Below are positions 48,653 to 57,606 of a stretch of DNA of 64,000 nucleotides, piece after piece; position 1 is the first letter of the stretch; each line of letters starts with the position of its first letter. The DNA lies in the NCBI GenBank assembly GCA_000153745.1, contig DS022282.1:2038589-2102588 (forward strand), written 5' to 3'. Under the pieces are notes generated by a model that had not been told where the DNA came from, made no database searches, and saw nothing but the letters and a program-made list of their open reading frames with translations. The stretch is from Rhodobacterales bacterium HTCC2255 (GTDB taxonomy: Bacteria; Pseudomonadota; Alphaproteobacteria; Rhodobacterales; Rhodobacteraceae). Made by a program: the position numbers and the translations under genes.

Positions 48653-49090
48653 ATGACAAGACCCCTTAAAATCGCAATTATAAAAGCGCGTTGGCATGCA
48701 AATATTGTTGATCAAATTCAAATAGGATTTGAAAATGAAATGAAGCACAAGCATCGCAAATATAATTTAAAAGAAGTTAATGTACCTGGAGCACTAGAAA
48801 TGCCTCTTGTAGCAAAGAAATTAGCCGAAACTGGTAAGTATGATGGTATTATTTGCGCTGCTCTAGTGGTTAACGGTGGAATCTATCGGCACGAGTTCGT
48901 AGCCCAAGCTGTTTTAGATGGTATTGTTCGAGCAGGAATGGATACAGGTGTACCTGTATATTCAGTATCGTTAACCCCACATGAATTTCAAGAAACCCCA
49001 GATCATATTGAATTTTACACTAAGCATTTTTTCAAAAAAGGTTCTGAAGTAGCTAATGCAGTCTTAATGATGGACGAACTGGATATTTAA
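48653..49090 (+). CDS. ribH: 6,7-dimethyl-8-ribityllumazine synthase, RibH2 type
   Basis: This enzyme makes the riboflavin precursor 6,7-dimethyl-8-ribityllumazine. The 145-residue protein starts MTRPLKIAIIKARWHANIVD, with the ARWH motif and later VNGGIYRHEFVAQAVLDGIV and LTPHEFQET; this pattern matches the RibH2 branch known from Brucella and Mesorhizobium rather than the icosahedral RibH1 type (which has the GAVIRGxTPHF motif). AGGAGA precedes the ATG at 48653 by six bases; a TTG eight codons earlier is unlikely. It is under the FMN riboswitch and has no other rib gene beside it. Confidence 0.92.
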   Translation: MTRPLKIAIIKARWHANIVDQIQIGFENEMKHKHRKYNLKEVNVPGALEMPLVAKKLAETGKYDGIICAALVVNGGIYRHEFVAQAVLDGIVRAGMDTGVPVYSVSLTPHEFQETPDHIEFYTKHFFKKGSEVANAVLMMDELDI

Positions 49091-49205
49091 AAGACATTAA
49101 TATTCTTTCATTATCTGATGTGAACTTATTTAGTTGCTACTAATATATTTGGATATATATTTAATTATTATAAAATAAAAAAACTTATTGTTCTTGGAGG
49201 AACTC

Positions 49206-50213
49206 ATGAAAAATATTTTTAAAGTAGGTGTTATGGCTGTTGTAGCAGCATCATTTACTGGTGAAGCAATAGCTGAAACAACCTGGAATGTATCCCTTTG
49301 GGGTAAACGTCGCGCCTTTACTGAACATGTTGAAAAATTAGCAGAATTAGTCTCAGAGAAAACTAATGGTGAGATGAAACTAAATATTTCTTACGGTGGG
49401 TTATCTAAGAATAAAGAAAACTTGGATGGTATTTCAATCGGTGCATTTGAAATGGCCCAATTTTGTGCGGGATATCATCGTGATAAGAACCCGTCTATTA
49501 CTGTTTTAGAATTGCCGTTCCTTGGCGTGTCATCACTTGAAGAAGAGCGTAAAGTTAGCCAGGTGATTTATGCTCATCCAGCAGTACAAAAAGATCTTTC
49601 AAGATGGAATGCAACATTATTAATGCCTTCACCGTTACCACAGTACAACTTGGTTGGAGTCGGAGATGCTCCAAAAACTTTGGCTGATTATAAAGGTCTT
49701 ACCGTTCGAGCCACGGGAGGAATTGGCAAAGCGATGGCTGCAGTAAACGCTGTTCCAACATCAATGTCAGCGACTGAAGTACGTCAAGCTCTTGATGGTG
49801 GAGTTGTAAAAGCTGTTGCATTTGCTCCTCATGCTCATATGTCGTTTGGGACAGTTGAAAGTGGAAAATGGTGGACAACTAACTTAAATCCAGGAACAGT
49901 AAACTGCCCAGTTGTTGCGAATACTGATGCGCTTGCTGCATTATCAGAAGCAAACAGAAATGCACTCCTTGGTTCAATTGATGAGTCTTTAGATTATTAT
50001 ATTTCAACATATAATGGCAAAACAATGGATGCATGGGGCCCTACACTAACATCAAAAGGTATTGAAAGCATATCTTATGGTGCTGATGAATTGGCAGCAT
50101 TTAAAGAAGCAGTCGCTGGCCCAGCTGCAGCGGCATGGATTGCTGATAACACTGCAAAAGGTCTTCCTGCTCAAGAATTGTACGACCTTCTAACAGGTAT
50201 GATTGGAAAGTAA
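49206..50213 (+). CDS. TRAP transporter substrate-binding protein, DctP family
   Basis: The periplasmic solute receptor of a tripartite ATP-independent transporter. From the ATG at 49206 (GGAGG six bases upstream) the protein has 335 residues, with a signal peptide cut near IAETTWN. The family helix segment is DGISIGAFEMAQFCAGYHRD, and YKGLTVRATGGIGKAMAAVN includes the arginine of RxxG type that usually binds the carboxylate of the ligand. DctP, Q and M lie in order. The ligand is probably an organic acid but cannot be specified. Confidence 0.92.
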   Translation: MKNIFKVGVMAVVAASFTGEAIAETTWNVSLWGKRRAFTEHVEKLAELVSEKTNGEMKLNISYGGLSKNKENLDGISIGAFEMAQFCAGYHRDKNPSITVLELPFLGVSSLEEERKVSQVIYAHPAVQKDLSRWNATLLMPSPLPQYNLVGVGDAPKTLADYKGLTVRATGGIGKAMAAVNAVPTSMSATEVRQALDGGVVKAVAFAPHAHMSFGTVESGKWWTTNLNPGTVNCPVVANTDALAALSEANRNALLGSIDESLDYYISTYNGKTMDAWGPTLTSKGIESISYGADELAAFKEAVAGPAAAAWIADNTAKGLPAQELYDLLTGMIGK

Positions 50214-50232
50214 TCATAATCCTGTAATTAAA

Positions 50233-50263
50233 TTATCTGCCGCATAAAAAGTGTGGCAGATAA
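50233..50263 (+). promoter_or_regulatory. Intercistronic hairpin between dctP and dctQ
   Basis: TTATCTGCC (50233-50241) pairs perfectly with GGCAGATAA (50255-50263); inner wobble pairing extends the stem to 12 bp with a seven-base loop. There is no U-tract after it. Such hairpins after the binding-protein gene of uptake operons often stabilise the upstream message and let the receptor be made in excess over the permease. Confidence 0.6.
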
Positions 50264-50281
50264 CAATCCTAGGATAATATT

Positions 50282-50905
50282 ATGGCTTCAAATTCATCTG
50301 TTTTGGTTGATAAAAGTTTACTAAGTAAACTAGATCAAAGTCTTCATAAAATTGAAAGCTTATTTGCTTTAATCAGTGGGCTAGCAGTTTTTTCGCTTAT
50401 GATGCTTGCGGTCATATCAGTAACTGGGAGACATTCCATTAATCAACCACTTCCTGGATATGTGGATTGGATTGAGCAAGCTATGCCATTAATTGCTTTC
50501 ATGGGTATTGCATATACTCAACGAAATGGTGGGCATATAAGAATGGATATTCTTGTTAGTTTTTTAAAAGGTAGAAGCCTTTGGGCCGTTGAGTTTATTA
50601 CGGTCCTGTTTATGTTATTAGTAATGATATTAATTATATGGGGATCTTGGGCACATTTTGCACGGAGCTTTGATTTCAGCGCACCAATGTGGAGTCGTGA
50701 TAGCTCAATGGACATTGCCATACCTTTATGGCCTGCAAAGATTTTGGCCCCTGTAGCATTTAGTCTTTTGGCAGTTCGTTTAACGCTTCAACTTATATCG
50801 TTTGGAAAAGCATTTGCATATAATGAGACAAGACCTATGGCCGTTCCACTTGTTGAAAGTGCGGCAGCTCAAGCTGCAAAAGAAGCCAGTACTGTGTCAG
50901 GCTAG
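50282..50905 (+). CDS. TRAP transporter small permease, DctQ family
   Basis: The four-helix small membrane subunit, 207 residues. LPGYVDWIEQAMPLIAFMGI and AYTQRNGGHIRMDILVSFLK (about residues 60-98) are the DctQ family signature. The C-terminal segment is soluble and alanine-rich. It follows dctP by 68 bases, with a stable hairpin in that gap, and precedes the large permease by nine bases. Confidence 0.9.
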   Translation: MASNSSVLVDKSLLSKLDQSLHKIESLFALISGLAVFSLMMLAVISVTGRHSINQPLPGYVDWIEQAMPLIAFMGIAYTQRNGGHIRMDILVSFLKGRSLWAVEFITVLFMLLVMILIIWGSWAHFARSFDFSAPMWSRDSSMDIAIPLWPAKILAPVAFSLLAVRLTLQLISFGKAFAYNETRPMAVPLVESAAAQAAKEASTVSG

Positions 50906-50914
50906 GAAATTAAT

Positions 50915-52318
50915 ATGGAACCTATTGAAATTGGAATTGCCGTCAGTATTGGCCTTTTAATATTTGTAATTTTAGGCATGCGAGTTGCATTTGCGGCCGC
51001 TATAGCGGGTGTTGTTGGCTTGATATGGATATTTTGGGCAAAAAAAGGGTATACAGGTGATAGTTTTTTATGGGCATTAACTGTTGCATCAAAAACTGCC
51101 GGTCAAGTACCGCATTCAAAGGTATCTTCACAAGCATTGTCTCTCATTCCAACTTTTATTCTTATTGGATATTTGGCCTATTATGCTGGTTTAACCAAAG
51201 CATTATTTGTTGCTGCTAAAAAATGGGTAGCTTGGTTGCCGGGAGGGTTAGCGGTTTCAACAGTTTTTGCTACAGCAGGGTTCGCAGCTGTATCAGGTGC
51301 ATCAGTTGCTACATCAGCTGTATTTGCAAGAATTGCAATTCCAGAAATGCTTGCGATTGGATACGATAAAAGATTTGCTGCAGGAGTGGTGGCTGCGGGA
51401 GGAACGCTTGCTTCTCTCATTCCACCATCTGCTATATTAGTTATATATGCTATAATTGTTGAACAAGATGTTGGTATGTTGTTACTGGCAGGGTTTGTCC
51501 CAGGTGCATTTTCAGCGCTAATTTATGGTCTTTTAATTGTTTGTCTTGCTTTGAGTTTTAAAGATTTTGGTCCTCCTGTCTCGGGGTTTACTTGGCGCGA
51601 GCGGTTTGCTTCTTTACCACCTGCAATGCCAATTTTTGCAGTAGTCGCAATTATTATATTATTTGTTTATAATCCATTCGGTGGCGATGCTTGGGGTACA
51701 CCGACTGAAGGCGGGGCAATTGGAGCCTTCATAGTTTTTTGTATGGCGCTTTATAGAGGTATGCGCTGGGCCCAGTTGAAAGATGCACTTATTGAAACAG
51801 CTAAATTAGCTGTAATGATATTTACAATTATTTGGGGTGTTCTAATCTATGTCCGCTTTCTTGGATTTGCAGATCTTCCAGCTGCGTTTTCAGATTGGAT
51901 TACATCGCTTGACCAAAGTCCAATGCTGACGCTTGTATTTATATTATTAGCCTATGCAATTTTAGGCATGTTTATGGATGCAATCGGTATGTTGTTATTA
52001 ACTCTTCCGATAACATATCCTGCTGTTATGGCTCTAAATGGAGGTGAATATGTAACTGCTGCAGATAGTGCATTTGGTATGTCAGGCCCAATGGCAGGTA
52101 TATGGTTTGGTATTCTTGTTGTGAAGATGGCTGAATTTTGTTTGATAACACCGCCAATTGGATTGAACTGCTTTGTGGTAGCCGGTGTAAGAGATGACTT
52201 AAGTGTTCAAGATGTATTTAAAGGTGTTACACCATTTTTTATTGCTGATGCGTTTACCATTGCTGGCTTGATAGCTTTCCCAAGTATAGTTCTTTGGTTA
52301 CCGTCACTCGCAAGTTGA
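50915..52318 (+). CDS. TRAP transporter large permease, DctM family
   Basis: The main Na-coupled transport subunit, 467 residues with about 12 helices. PTFILIGYLAYYAGLTKALF, VSGASVATSAVFARIAIPEM and AAGGTLASLIPPSAILVIYA are DctM family signatures, and LITPPIGLNCFVVAGV near the C-terminus is another. It completes the DctPQM set; no two-component regulator is adjacent. Confidence 0.95.
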   Translation: MEPIEIGIAVSIGLLIFVILGMRVAFAAAIAGVVGLIWIFWAKKGYTGDSFLWALTVASKTAGQVPHSKVSSQALSLIPTFILIGYLAYYAGLTKALFVAAKKWVAWLPGGLAVSTVFATAGFAAVSGASVATSAVFARIAIPEMLAIGYDKRFAAGVVAAGGTLASLIPPSAILVIYAIIVEQDVGMLLLAGFVPGAFSALIYGLLIVCLALSFKDFGPPVSGFTWRERFASLPPAMPIFAVVAIIILFVYNPFGGDAWGTPTEGGAIGAFIVFCMALYRGMRWAQLKDALIETAKLAVMIFTIIWGVLIYVRFLGFADLPAAFSDWITSLDQSPMLTLVFILLAYAILGMFMDAIGMLLLTLPITYPAVMALNGGEYVTAADSAFGMSGPMAGIWFGILVVKMAEFCLITPPIGLNCFVVAGVRDDLSVQDVFKGVTPFFIADAFTIAGLIAFPSIVLWLPSLAS

Positions 52319-52446
52319 TACCAAAATTGATCAGTAATTATCTAATATTCAATCTATCAAATATATTTTAGAATTATTTATTTAAAAAGTATGTTGAAGT
52401 TTGTTAAATTGTTAACTTAGTATGAATTAAAATTTAAAGATATTTT

Positions 52447-53493
52447 ATGGGATACAATACGATGAGCTATACGCCAAAAAATGATCGATATGAAAAAATG
52501 GTTTATCGAAATTGTGGTAATTCTGGATTAAAATTGCCTGTAATTTCACTGGGTTTATGGCATAATTTTGGACATGATTTTCCACATCAAATAAAAAGAG
52601 AAATTTGCCAGACTGCTTTTGATAATGGAATTACCCATTTTGATTTAGCTAATAATTATGGCCCACCACCTGGAAGTGCAGAAGAGGCATTTGGTGAAAT
52701 ATTAAAAACAGATTTTCATGGTCTCAGAGATGAATTGATTATTAGCTCAAAGGCTGGATATGATATGTGGCCTGGTCCTTATGGTGAGTGGGGAAGCAGG
52801 AAATATTTAATTTCATCTTGTGATCAATCATTAAAGAGAATGGGCCTAGATTATGTTGATATATTTTATTCGCACCGTTTTGATCCAAACACTCCTTTAG
52901 AAGAAACAATGGGCGCGCTTGATCATATAGTAAGGTCGGGAAAAGCCCTTTATGTTGGAATTTCAAGCTATAACAGTGAAAAAACTCGACAGGCAGAAAA
53001 AATTCTTAAGGAATTAGGCACTCCATGTTTAATTCATCAACCTAGTTATAATCTATTTAATCGTTGGGTCGAAGAAGATAATCTTTTAGGGACACTCAAT
53101 GATCTTGGCATTGGTTCAATAGCTTTTACGCCTCTTGCACAGGGAATGCTTACAAACAAGTATTTAAATAAAATTCCAGCTAAAAGCCGTGCTAATCAAG
53201 GAAAGAGTTTAGACAAAGATAAGATCACACCTGAACTTATCCAGGCATTGAATGAATTAAACGATATTGCTGCAAATCGTGGCCAGTCATTAGCGCAGAT
53301 GTCTATTGCTTGGGTGCTCAGAAATGGCAACGTCACAACTGCATTAATCGGAGCTTCAAAGTCAGAGCAAGTAGAAGACTGTGTTGGTGCAGTAAAAAAC
53401 CTAGATTTTAACGCTGCTGAGCTTTTACAAATAGATGCTATTGCTTCAGATCAGGGTATTAACCTTTGGGCAAAATCATCTGAAAATAATTAA
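52447..53493 (+). CDS. Aldo/keto reductase, YghZ/MgrA-like
   Basis: An NADPH-dependent aldo/keto reductase of 348 residues resembling L-glyceraldehyde-3-phosphate reductase. The tetrad residues are visible: Asp in THFDLANNYG, Tyr in NNYGPPPGSAEEAFG, Lys in IISSKAGYDMWPGPYGEWGS and His in DIFYSHRFDP. The MWPGPYGEWGSRKYL loop and the late GASKSEQVEDCVGA agree with the YghZ subfamily. The natural substrate is uncertain. The ATG at 52462 is an alternative start. It ends four bases inside the convergent DUF934 gene. Confidence 0.88.
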   Translation: MGYNTMSYTPKNDRYEKMVYRNCGNSGLKLPVISLGLWHNFGHDFPHQIKREICQTAFDNGITHFDLANNYGPPPGSAEEAFGEILKTDFHGLRDELIISSKAGYDMWPGPYGEWGSRKYLISSCDQSLKRMGLDYVDIFYSHRFDPNTPLEETMGALDHIVRSGKALYVGISSYNSEKTRQAEKILKELGTPCLIHQPSYNLFNRWVEEDNLLGTLNDLGIGSIAFTPLAQGMLTNKYLNKIPAKSRANQGKSLDKDKITPELIQALNELNDIAANRGQSLAQMSIAWVLRNGNVTTALIGASKSEQVEDCVGAVKNLDFNAAELLQIDAIASDQGINLWAKSSENN

Positions 53494-53921
53494 AGATTTA
53501 TAGCGAGCATTTTATTAAAACCTACACGCTTTTGAAAATTATATTCTTTCCAATTTGATCTAAAAAGCCACTCAGCTTCCGGTTGACGGTCTGCAAGATC
53601 TTGAGAAATCTCAACATCATCAAAGCCAGACCTTCTGGCCATTGCATATTGGTCAGAAATAATATGTCCTTTTGCACGTAAATGCCCTTTAAAGCCTCGA
53701 ATGCGAACTAGTTTTGCAAGAGTAAAGCCACGACCATCTGCAAATGATGGAAAGTCTATTCGTATAATTTTTAATTGATTTAAATCACCTACAAATAATT
53801 TCAAATCTGCATCTGAGGGTAAATCTATTGCTTTAGTTGTTTCCGAAGCTTTATCATAAAATTCATAATTTATTACTTTATCTAATGGACTGAAACCAAA
53901 GTCTGAAACTATTTGTGTCAT
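53490..53921 (-). CDS. DUF934 protein of the sulfite-reduction cluster
   Basis: A 143-residue soluble protein of the DUF934 family, members of which nearly always lie beside sulfite reductase or cysH. FPSFADGRGFTLAKLVRIRG (about residues 57-76) and ARRSGFDDVEI are the family core. Its biochemical role is not established. Here it follows the sulfite reductase gene by 52 bases and its stop overlaps the convergent aldo/keto reductase gene by four bases. No cysH follows it. Confidence 0.85.
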   Translation of the reverse strand: MTQIVSDFGFSPLDKVINYEFYDKASETTKAIDLPSDADLKLFVGDLNQLKIIRIDFPSFADGRGFTLAKLVRIRGFKGHLRAKGHIISDQYAMARRSGFDDVEISQDLADRQPEAEWLFRSNWKEYNFQKRVGFNKMLAINL

Positions 53922-53973
53922 TGTTTATTCCTGATATGTATTATCATCTTTAAGCATTTTTTGACTTATATGG

Positions 53974-55662
53974 TTATGCTGCATATGTTTTCTTCTGAAT
54001 TTTTGGAGATTGAGATTCCTTAGGGTATAAGGCTTGTTTGAAAGGTGCTATACCCAGGCGCTGATATGTATGAATGAAATTTTCATGCTTATTTAACCGA
54101 ACTTTTAGATAAGTTAATATTACTCGTTCGATAGCTGGAACTATCTGAGTTGCTGAAAATCCAGGCCCAGCCCGGTCACCGATCCTAGCAGTCTCTGTTG
54201 CATCCCCGCCGAGTGTTATCTGGTAATTTTCAACACCGGCACGGTCTAATCCTAAAATCCCAATATGTCCAACATGGTGGTGTCCACAAGCATTTATACA
54301 GCCAGATATTTTGATTTGGATATGACCGACTTCATGTTCCAGTTTTAATTCATCAAAACGCATGGAAATTTCTTGTGCAATGGGGATTGATCGAGCAGTT
54401 GCTAATGCACAATAATCCATTCCTGGGCATGCAATTATGTCAGATATTAGGCCTATATTTGCAGTATTTAATTGTTTTGATTTTAGTAAATTGTAAACTT
54501 TGGGCAAATCTGATTTATGTACATGAGGTAAAATAATATTCTGCTCATGGCTAATACGGATTTGATCATGAGAGTAGTGTCGTGCGATATTTGCAATTTG
54601 CCTCATTTGATCTGATGTTGCATCACCAGGTGTTTTCCCATGTGCTTTTAAACTAACTGTCGCAATTGAGTAATTTGATATTTTATGAGTGTGAGTATTT
54701 GTATCAACCCAAGATCTGAATGCAGCATTTTCTTTGTAAGTAATGTCAAAGTAATTGGTTCCCTTCGACTTAAAGATTGGAGGTGCAAATGCAAATTTAA
54801 TTTCTTCTAATAGTTCGTGATTGACCCCAGAAAATGTTGATAAAATTTCACTATACCGATCTTCAACCAACTGTTTGATTTTCTCTACGCCGTGTTCATG
54901 GACGGTAATTTTTATTCTTGCTTTATATTTATTATCTCTGCGTCCTAATATGTTCCAAACACTAACTACTGCTTCAAGATACGGTAATAAGTCAGCTTCA
55001 GGCAAAAAAGTATTTATTACCTTCCCGATCATTGGACTGCGCCCTAAACCACCACCGATTATGACTTCAAAACCAATTTTTCCATTGCGAAGTAAAGCTC
55101 GTAATCCAATATCATGTGCACGAATAACTGCTCTGTCATTTTTTGAACCTGTAACTGCAACTTTGAATTTTCTTGGTAAAAATTGGAATTCTGGATGGTC
55201 AGTTGACCATTGACGGATTAATTCTGCATATGGGCGTGGATCTGTAACTTCGTCGGCTGCAGCACCAGAAAAATGGTCTGCAGTTACATTTCTGATCGTA
55301 TTGCCGCTGGTTTGAATGGCATGCATTTTAACTTCTGCTAATGCATCCAATATATCTGGAACATCAGTCAATTTTGGCCAGTTAAATTGAACATTTTGAC
55401 GTGTTGTGAAATGCCCGTATCCTTTATCCCATCGGTCTGCAATCAATGCAAGTTTTTCCATTTGAGCGCTATCTAAAGTGCCATATGGAATTGCTACCCT
55501 TAGCATATATGCATGTAATTGTAGGTATAATCCGTTCATTAATCGGAGTGGTTTGAACTCATCTTCTGTTAAATTACCATTAATACGTCTTTTAACTTGA
55601 TTGCGAAATTGTGAATTACGAGCTTTAATGAAAGCATCGTCAAACTCTGTGTAATTATACAT
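53974..55662 (-). CDS. Sulfite (nitrite/sulfite) reductase, siroheme hemoprotein
   Basis: A six-electron reductase with siroheme and a 4Fe-4S cluster, 562 residues. The four cluster cysteines are C412 and C418 (CPGMDYC) and C455 and C459 (CINAC). The N-terminal ferredoxin-like half contains RWDKGYGHFTTRQNVQFNW. The context (siroheme synthase, DUF2849, DUF934) favours assimilatory sulfite reduction. Nitrite reduction cannot be excluded from sequence. Its ATG overlaps the DUF2849 stop by one base. Confidence 0.9.
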   Translation of the reverse strand: MYNYTEFDDAFIKARNSQFRNQVKRRINGNLTEDEFKPLRLMNGLYLQLHAYMLRVAIPYGTLDSAQMEKLALIADRWDKGYGHFTTRQNVQFNWPKLTDVPDILDALAEVKMHAIQTSGNTIRNVTADHFSGAAADEVTDPRPYAELIRQWSTDHPEFQFLPRKFKVAVTGSKNDRAVIRAHDIGLRALLRNGKIGFEVIIGGGLGRSPMIGKVINTFLPEADLLPYLEAVVSVWNILGRRDNKYKARIKITVHEHGVEKIKQLVEDRYSEILSTFSGVNHELLEEIKFAFAPPIFKSKGTNYFDITYKENAAFRSWVDTNTHTHKISNYSIATVSLKAHGKTPGDATSDQMRQIANIARHYSHDQIRISHEQNIILPHVHKSDLPKVYNLLKSKQLNTANIGLISDIIACPGMDYCALATARSIPIAQEISMRFDELKLEHEVGHIQIKISGCINACGHHHVGHIGILGLDRAGVENYQITLGGDATETARIGDRAGPGFSATQIVPAIERVILTYLKVRLNKHENFIHTYQRLGIAPFKQALYPKESQSPKIQKKTYAA

Positions 55663-55964
55663 TATAAAACTTCCGATTGTTTGCCGTGATTGTAGTTAGA
55701 TGGGCCTTTGACTCTAAATTGCTCTCGAAAATGTTTTGATTTAATACCTGCGTCTGTTTGATCTACTCTGATCGAATAAACTCCTACAATTTCATCTTGT
55801 TGTTTATTTGCATGTACTAGTGCTTTTTCAATTGATGAATCATTTGAAAAAACCTTTGCATTATTTATGTTGAGAACCCATTTAAATTGTGAACTCATAT
55901 AAACAACGGCTCCGTCTAATAATTTGTTTGCAGTTATAACATTACCTGAAAGATCTTTTGACAT
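55662..55964 (-). CDS. DUF2849 protein
   Basis: A 100-residue protein of a family found almost only between cysG and the sulfite reductase gene in Alphaproteobacteria. VITANKLLDGAVVYMSSQ is the conserved start. The function is unknown; it may assist sulfite reductase or its cofactor supply. It overlaps both neighbours by one base, so the three genes should be translated together. Confidence 0.85.
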   Translation of the reverse strand: MSKDLSGNVITANKLLDGAVVYMSSQFKWVLNINNAKVFSNDSSIEKALVHANKQQDEIVGVYSIRVDQTDAGIKSKHFREQFRVKGPSNYNHGKQSEVL

Positions 55965-57382
55965 TAAGCAAACTCCTTTCCGTTTTGCATGGCATTTGGG
56001 GTATCAATTACCTCAGCTATTTCCGAGGCAGATCGAGGGGCTAGGCCATAAAGCATAATCGTAGGTCCTTTAATTTTATTAATGGAGATACATGTTGGTA
56101 ATTGTGACAAAACAGTAGAAAAAATTCTTTGATTGTACCGAGTAACATTTTCTATCAAAGTAATTGGCTCTTCTGGATTTGCGCCGTGCATAATAAGTCG
56201 GCCTTGAATGAAGCGTGATGCTTTTTTTCCCATATATATAGCTGCAATTGAGTTCTTACTTGCCAGCTCTTTCCAATTCTGATCTGCAAAACCTTCCATG
56301 TCATGGCCTGTTATGAAGCGTATTGATCCATTGCGCTTACGCTTAGTTAATGATTGTTTTATTGTAGCTGCAGATGCTGAAGCAGCCGTGATTCCTGGTA
56401 TAATATGATAATCAATCCCAACTTCATTAAGTGTATCAATCTCCTCGTCCAGGCGCCCAAAAATAGTGCAATCACCACCTTTTAGGCGTATTACACGCGC
56501 ACCAGTTTTTGCATGTTCGACAATTAAATCGTTTATTTTATTTTGTGATGTGGATGGCCCAAATCCCTCTTTACCAACATTAATTATAACTGCTTCACGC
56601 CTTGCAAGTTCAAGAACCTCTTGCCCTATTAAACGATCATGAATTATCACATCTGCAATATCTAGTTCCTTTCGGGCTTTTAGGGTTAAGAGGTCAGGAT
56701 CTCCTGGTCCAGCACTAACGAAAACAACATATCCGTCTGTTTCTTTTTTTGATTTAAATTGGTTTAAAAGAGAATGTAGCGATGTTTTAACTCCAGAAAT
56801 GCCATTTTCTGCAAGTGCAGGTGGGCCTTTTTTGAAATAAAACTCTGTCCAAAAATCGCGACGGGTGCGACCCATTGGTAGAATATTAACAGTTTTTCTG
56901 AAAGATTTTCCAATTTTGGCAAGTATTCCAAGATGTGTTGGAAGGATATTTTCAAGATCTGCTTTTATTGCCCTTGCTAAAACTGGTGCTGCTCCTTCTG
57001 TTCCAATAGCAATGGTCACAGGGTCACGATCAACGATAGCTGGCGTTATAAATTGACTATCTTCTAAGTTATCCACTATATTGATTAGCGCACCTTCTTC
57101 ACGAGCAATCTTAGCGCTTCGAGCATCTTCAACACTATCTTCGTTTGCCCCGTAGAATAAAGTTGCACATATTGCGTCACCCCTTGCCAAGGGTCTATTT
57201 ACCAATTTAATTTTACCTTTATCTGCGAGTAAAATTATATCTTTGTGAACATTCTGAGCGTAAACTGTAATAGAAGCAGTTGTTTTCAATAGTAATCGTA
57301 ATTTGGCTAAAGCTGCTTCTTGGCCCCCAGATACAATAATTCGCCTACCTTCAACTGAAATAAAAATTGGGAAGTGTTTCAT
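55964..57382 (-). CDS. cysG: Siroheme synthase, multifunctional
   Basis: This enzyme turns uroporphyrinogen III into siroheme, the cofactor of sulfite reductase. The 472-residue protein has an N-terminal CysG-A half (dehydrogenase and chelatase; IIVSGGQEAALAKLRLLL near residue 17 is the NAD-binding region) and a C-terminal SAM-dependent methyltransferase half (VSAGPGDPDLLTLKARKEL near residue 223; RLKGGDCTIFGR near residue 300). It heads the reverse-strand cluster cysG-DUF2849-sulfite reductase-DUF934. Confidence 0.95.
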   Translation of the reverse strand: MKHFPIFISVEGRRIIVSGGQEAALAKLRLLLKTTASITVYAQNVHKDIILLADKGKIKLVNRPLARGDAICATLFYGANEDSVEDARSAKIAREEGALINIVDNLEDSQFITPAIVDRDPVTIAIGTEGAAPVLARAIKADLENILPTHLGILAKIGKSFRKTVNILPMGRTRRDFWTEFYFKKGPPALAENGISGVKTSLHSLLNQFKSKKETDGYVVFVSAGPGDPDLLTLKARKELDIADVIIHDRLIGQEVLELARREAVIINVGKEGFGPSTSQNKINDLIVEHAKTGARVIRLKGGDCTIFGRLDEEIDTLNEVGIDYHIIPGITAASASAATIKQSLTKRKRNGSIRFITGHDMEGFADQNWKELASKNSIAAIYMGKKASRFIQGRLIMHGANPEEPITLIENVTRYNQRIFSTVLSQLPTCISINKIKGPTIMLYGLAPRSASEIAEVIDTPNAMQNGKEFA

Positions 57383-57606
57383 TTTATATCCTAGTGAGTT
57401 AATTACTTGCTCAATATAGAATATTATTCTGTTTTATTGCTATAGTACTTTATAAATAAGAATATAAGTCTATCAAATAATTCATTCATAGGACATTTAT
57501 ATAAATATATAGTTTTTAATAAAAAACTGATTTTGATCTTAGTCTCTAGCCTAGTAAATTTTTTTATAAATAAAATAGTCTTAACTGTGCATACGAGTTA
57601 TTAATA
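57383..57606. other. 224-bp gap between cysG and ccmG
   Basis: This AT-rich region separates the reverse-strand cysG cluster from the ccm genes upstream on the same strand. AGAATATTATTCT (57418-57430) is a near-perfect palindrome 36 bases upstream of the cysG start and might be an operator. I see no gene, no tRNA and no clear terminator for the ccm transcript. Confidence 0.4.
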
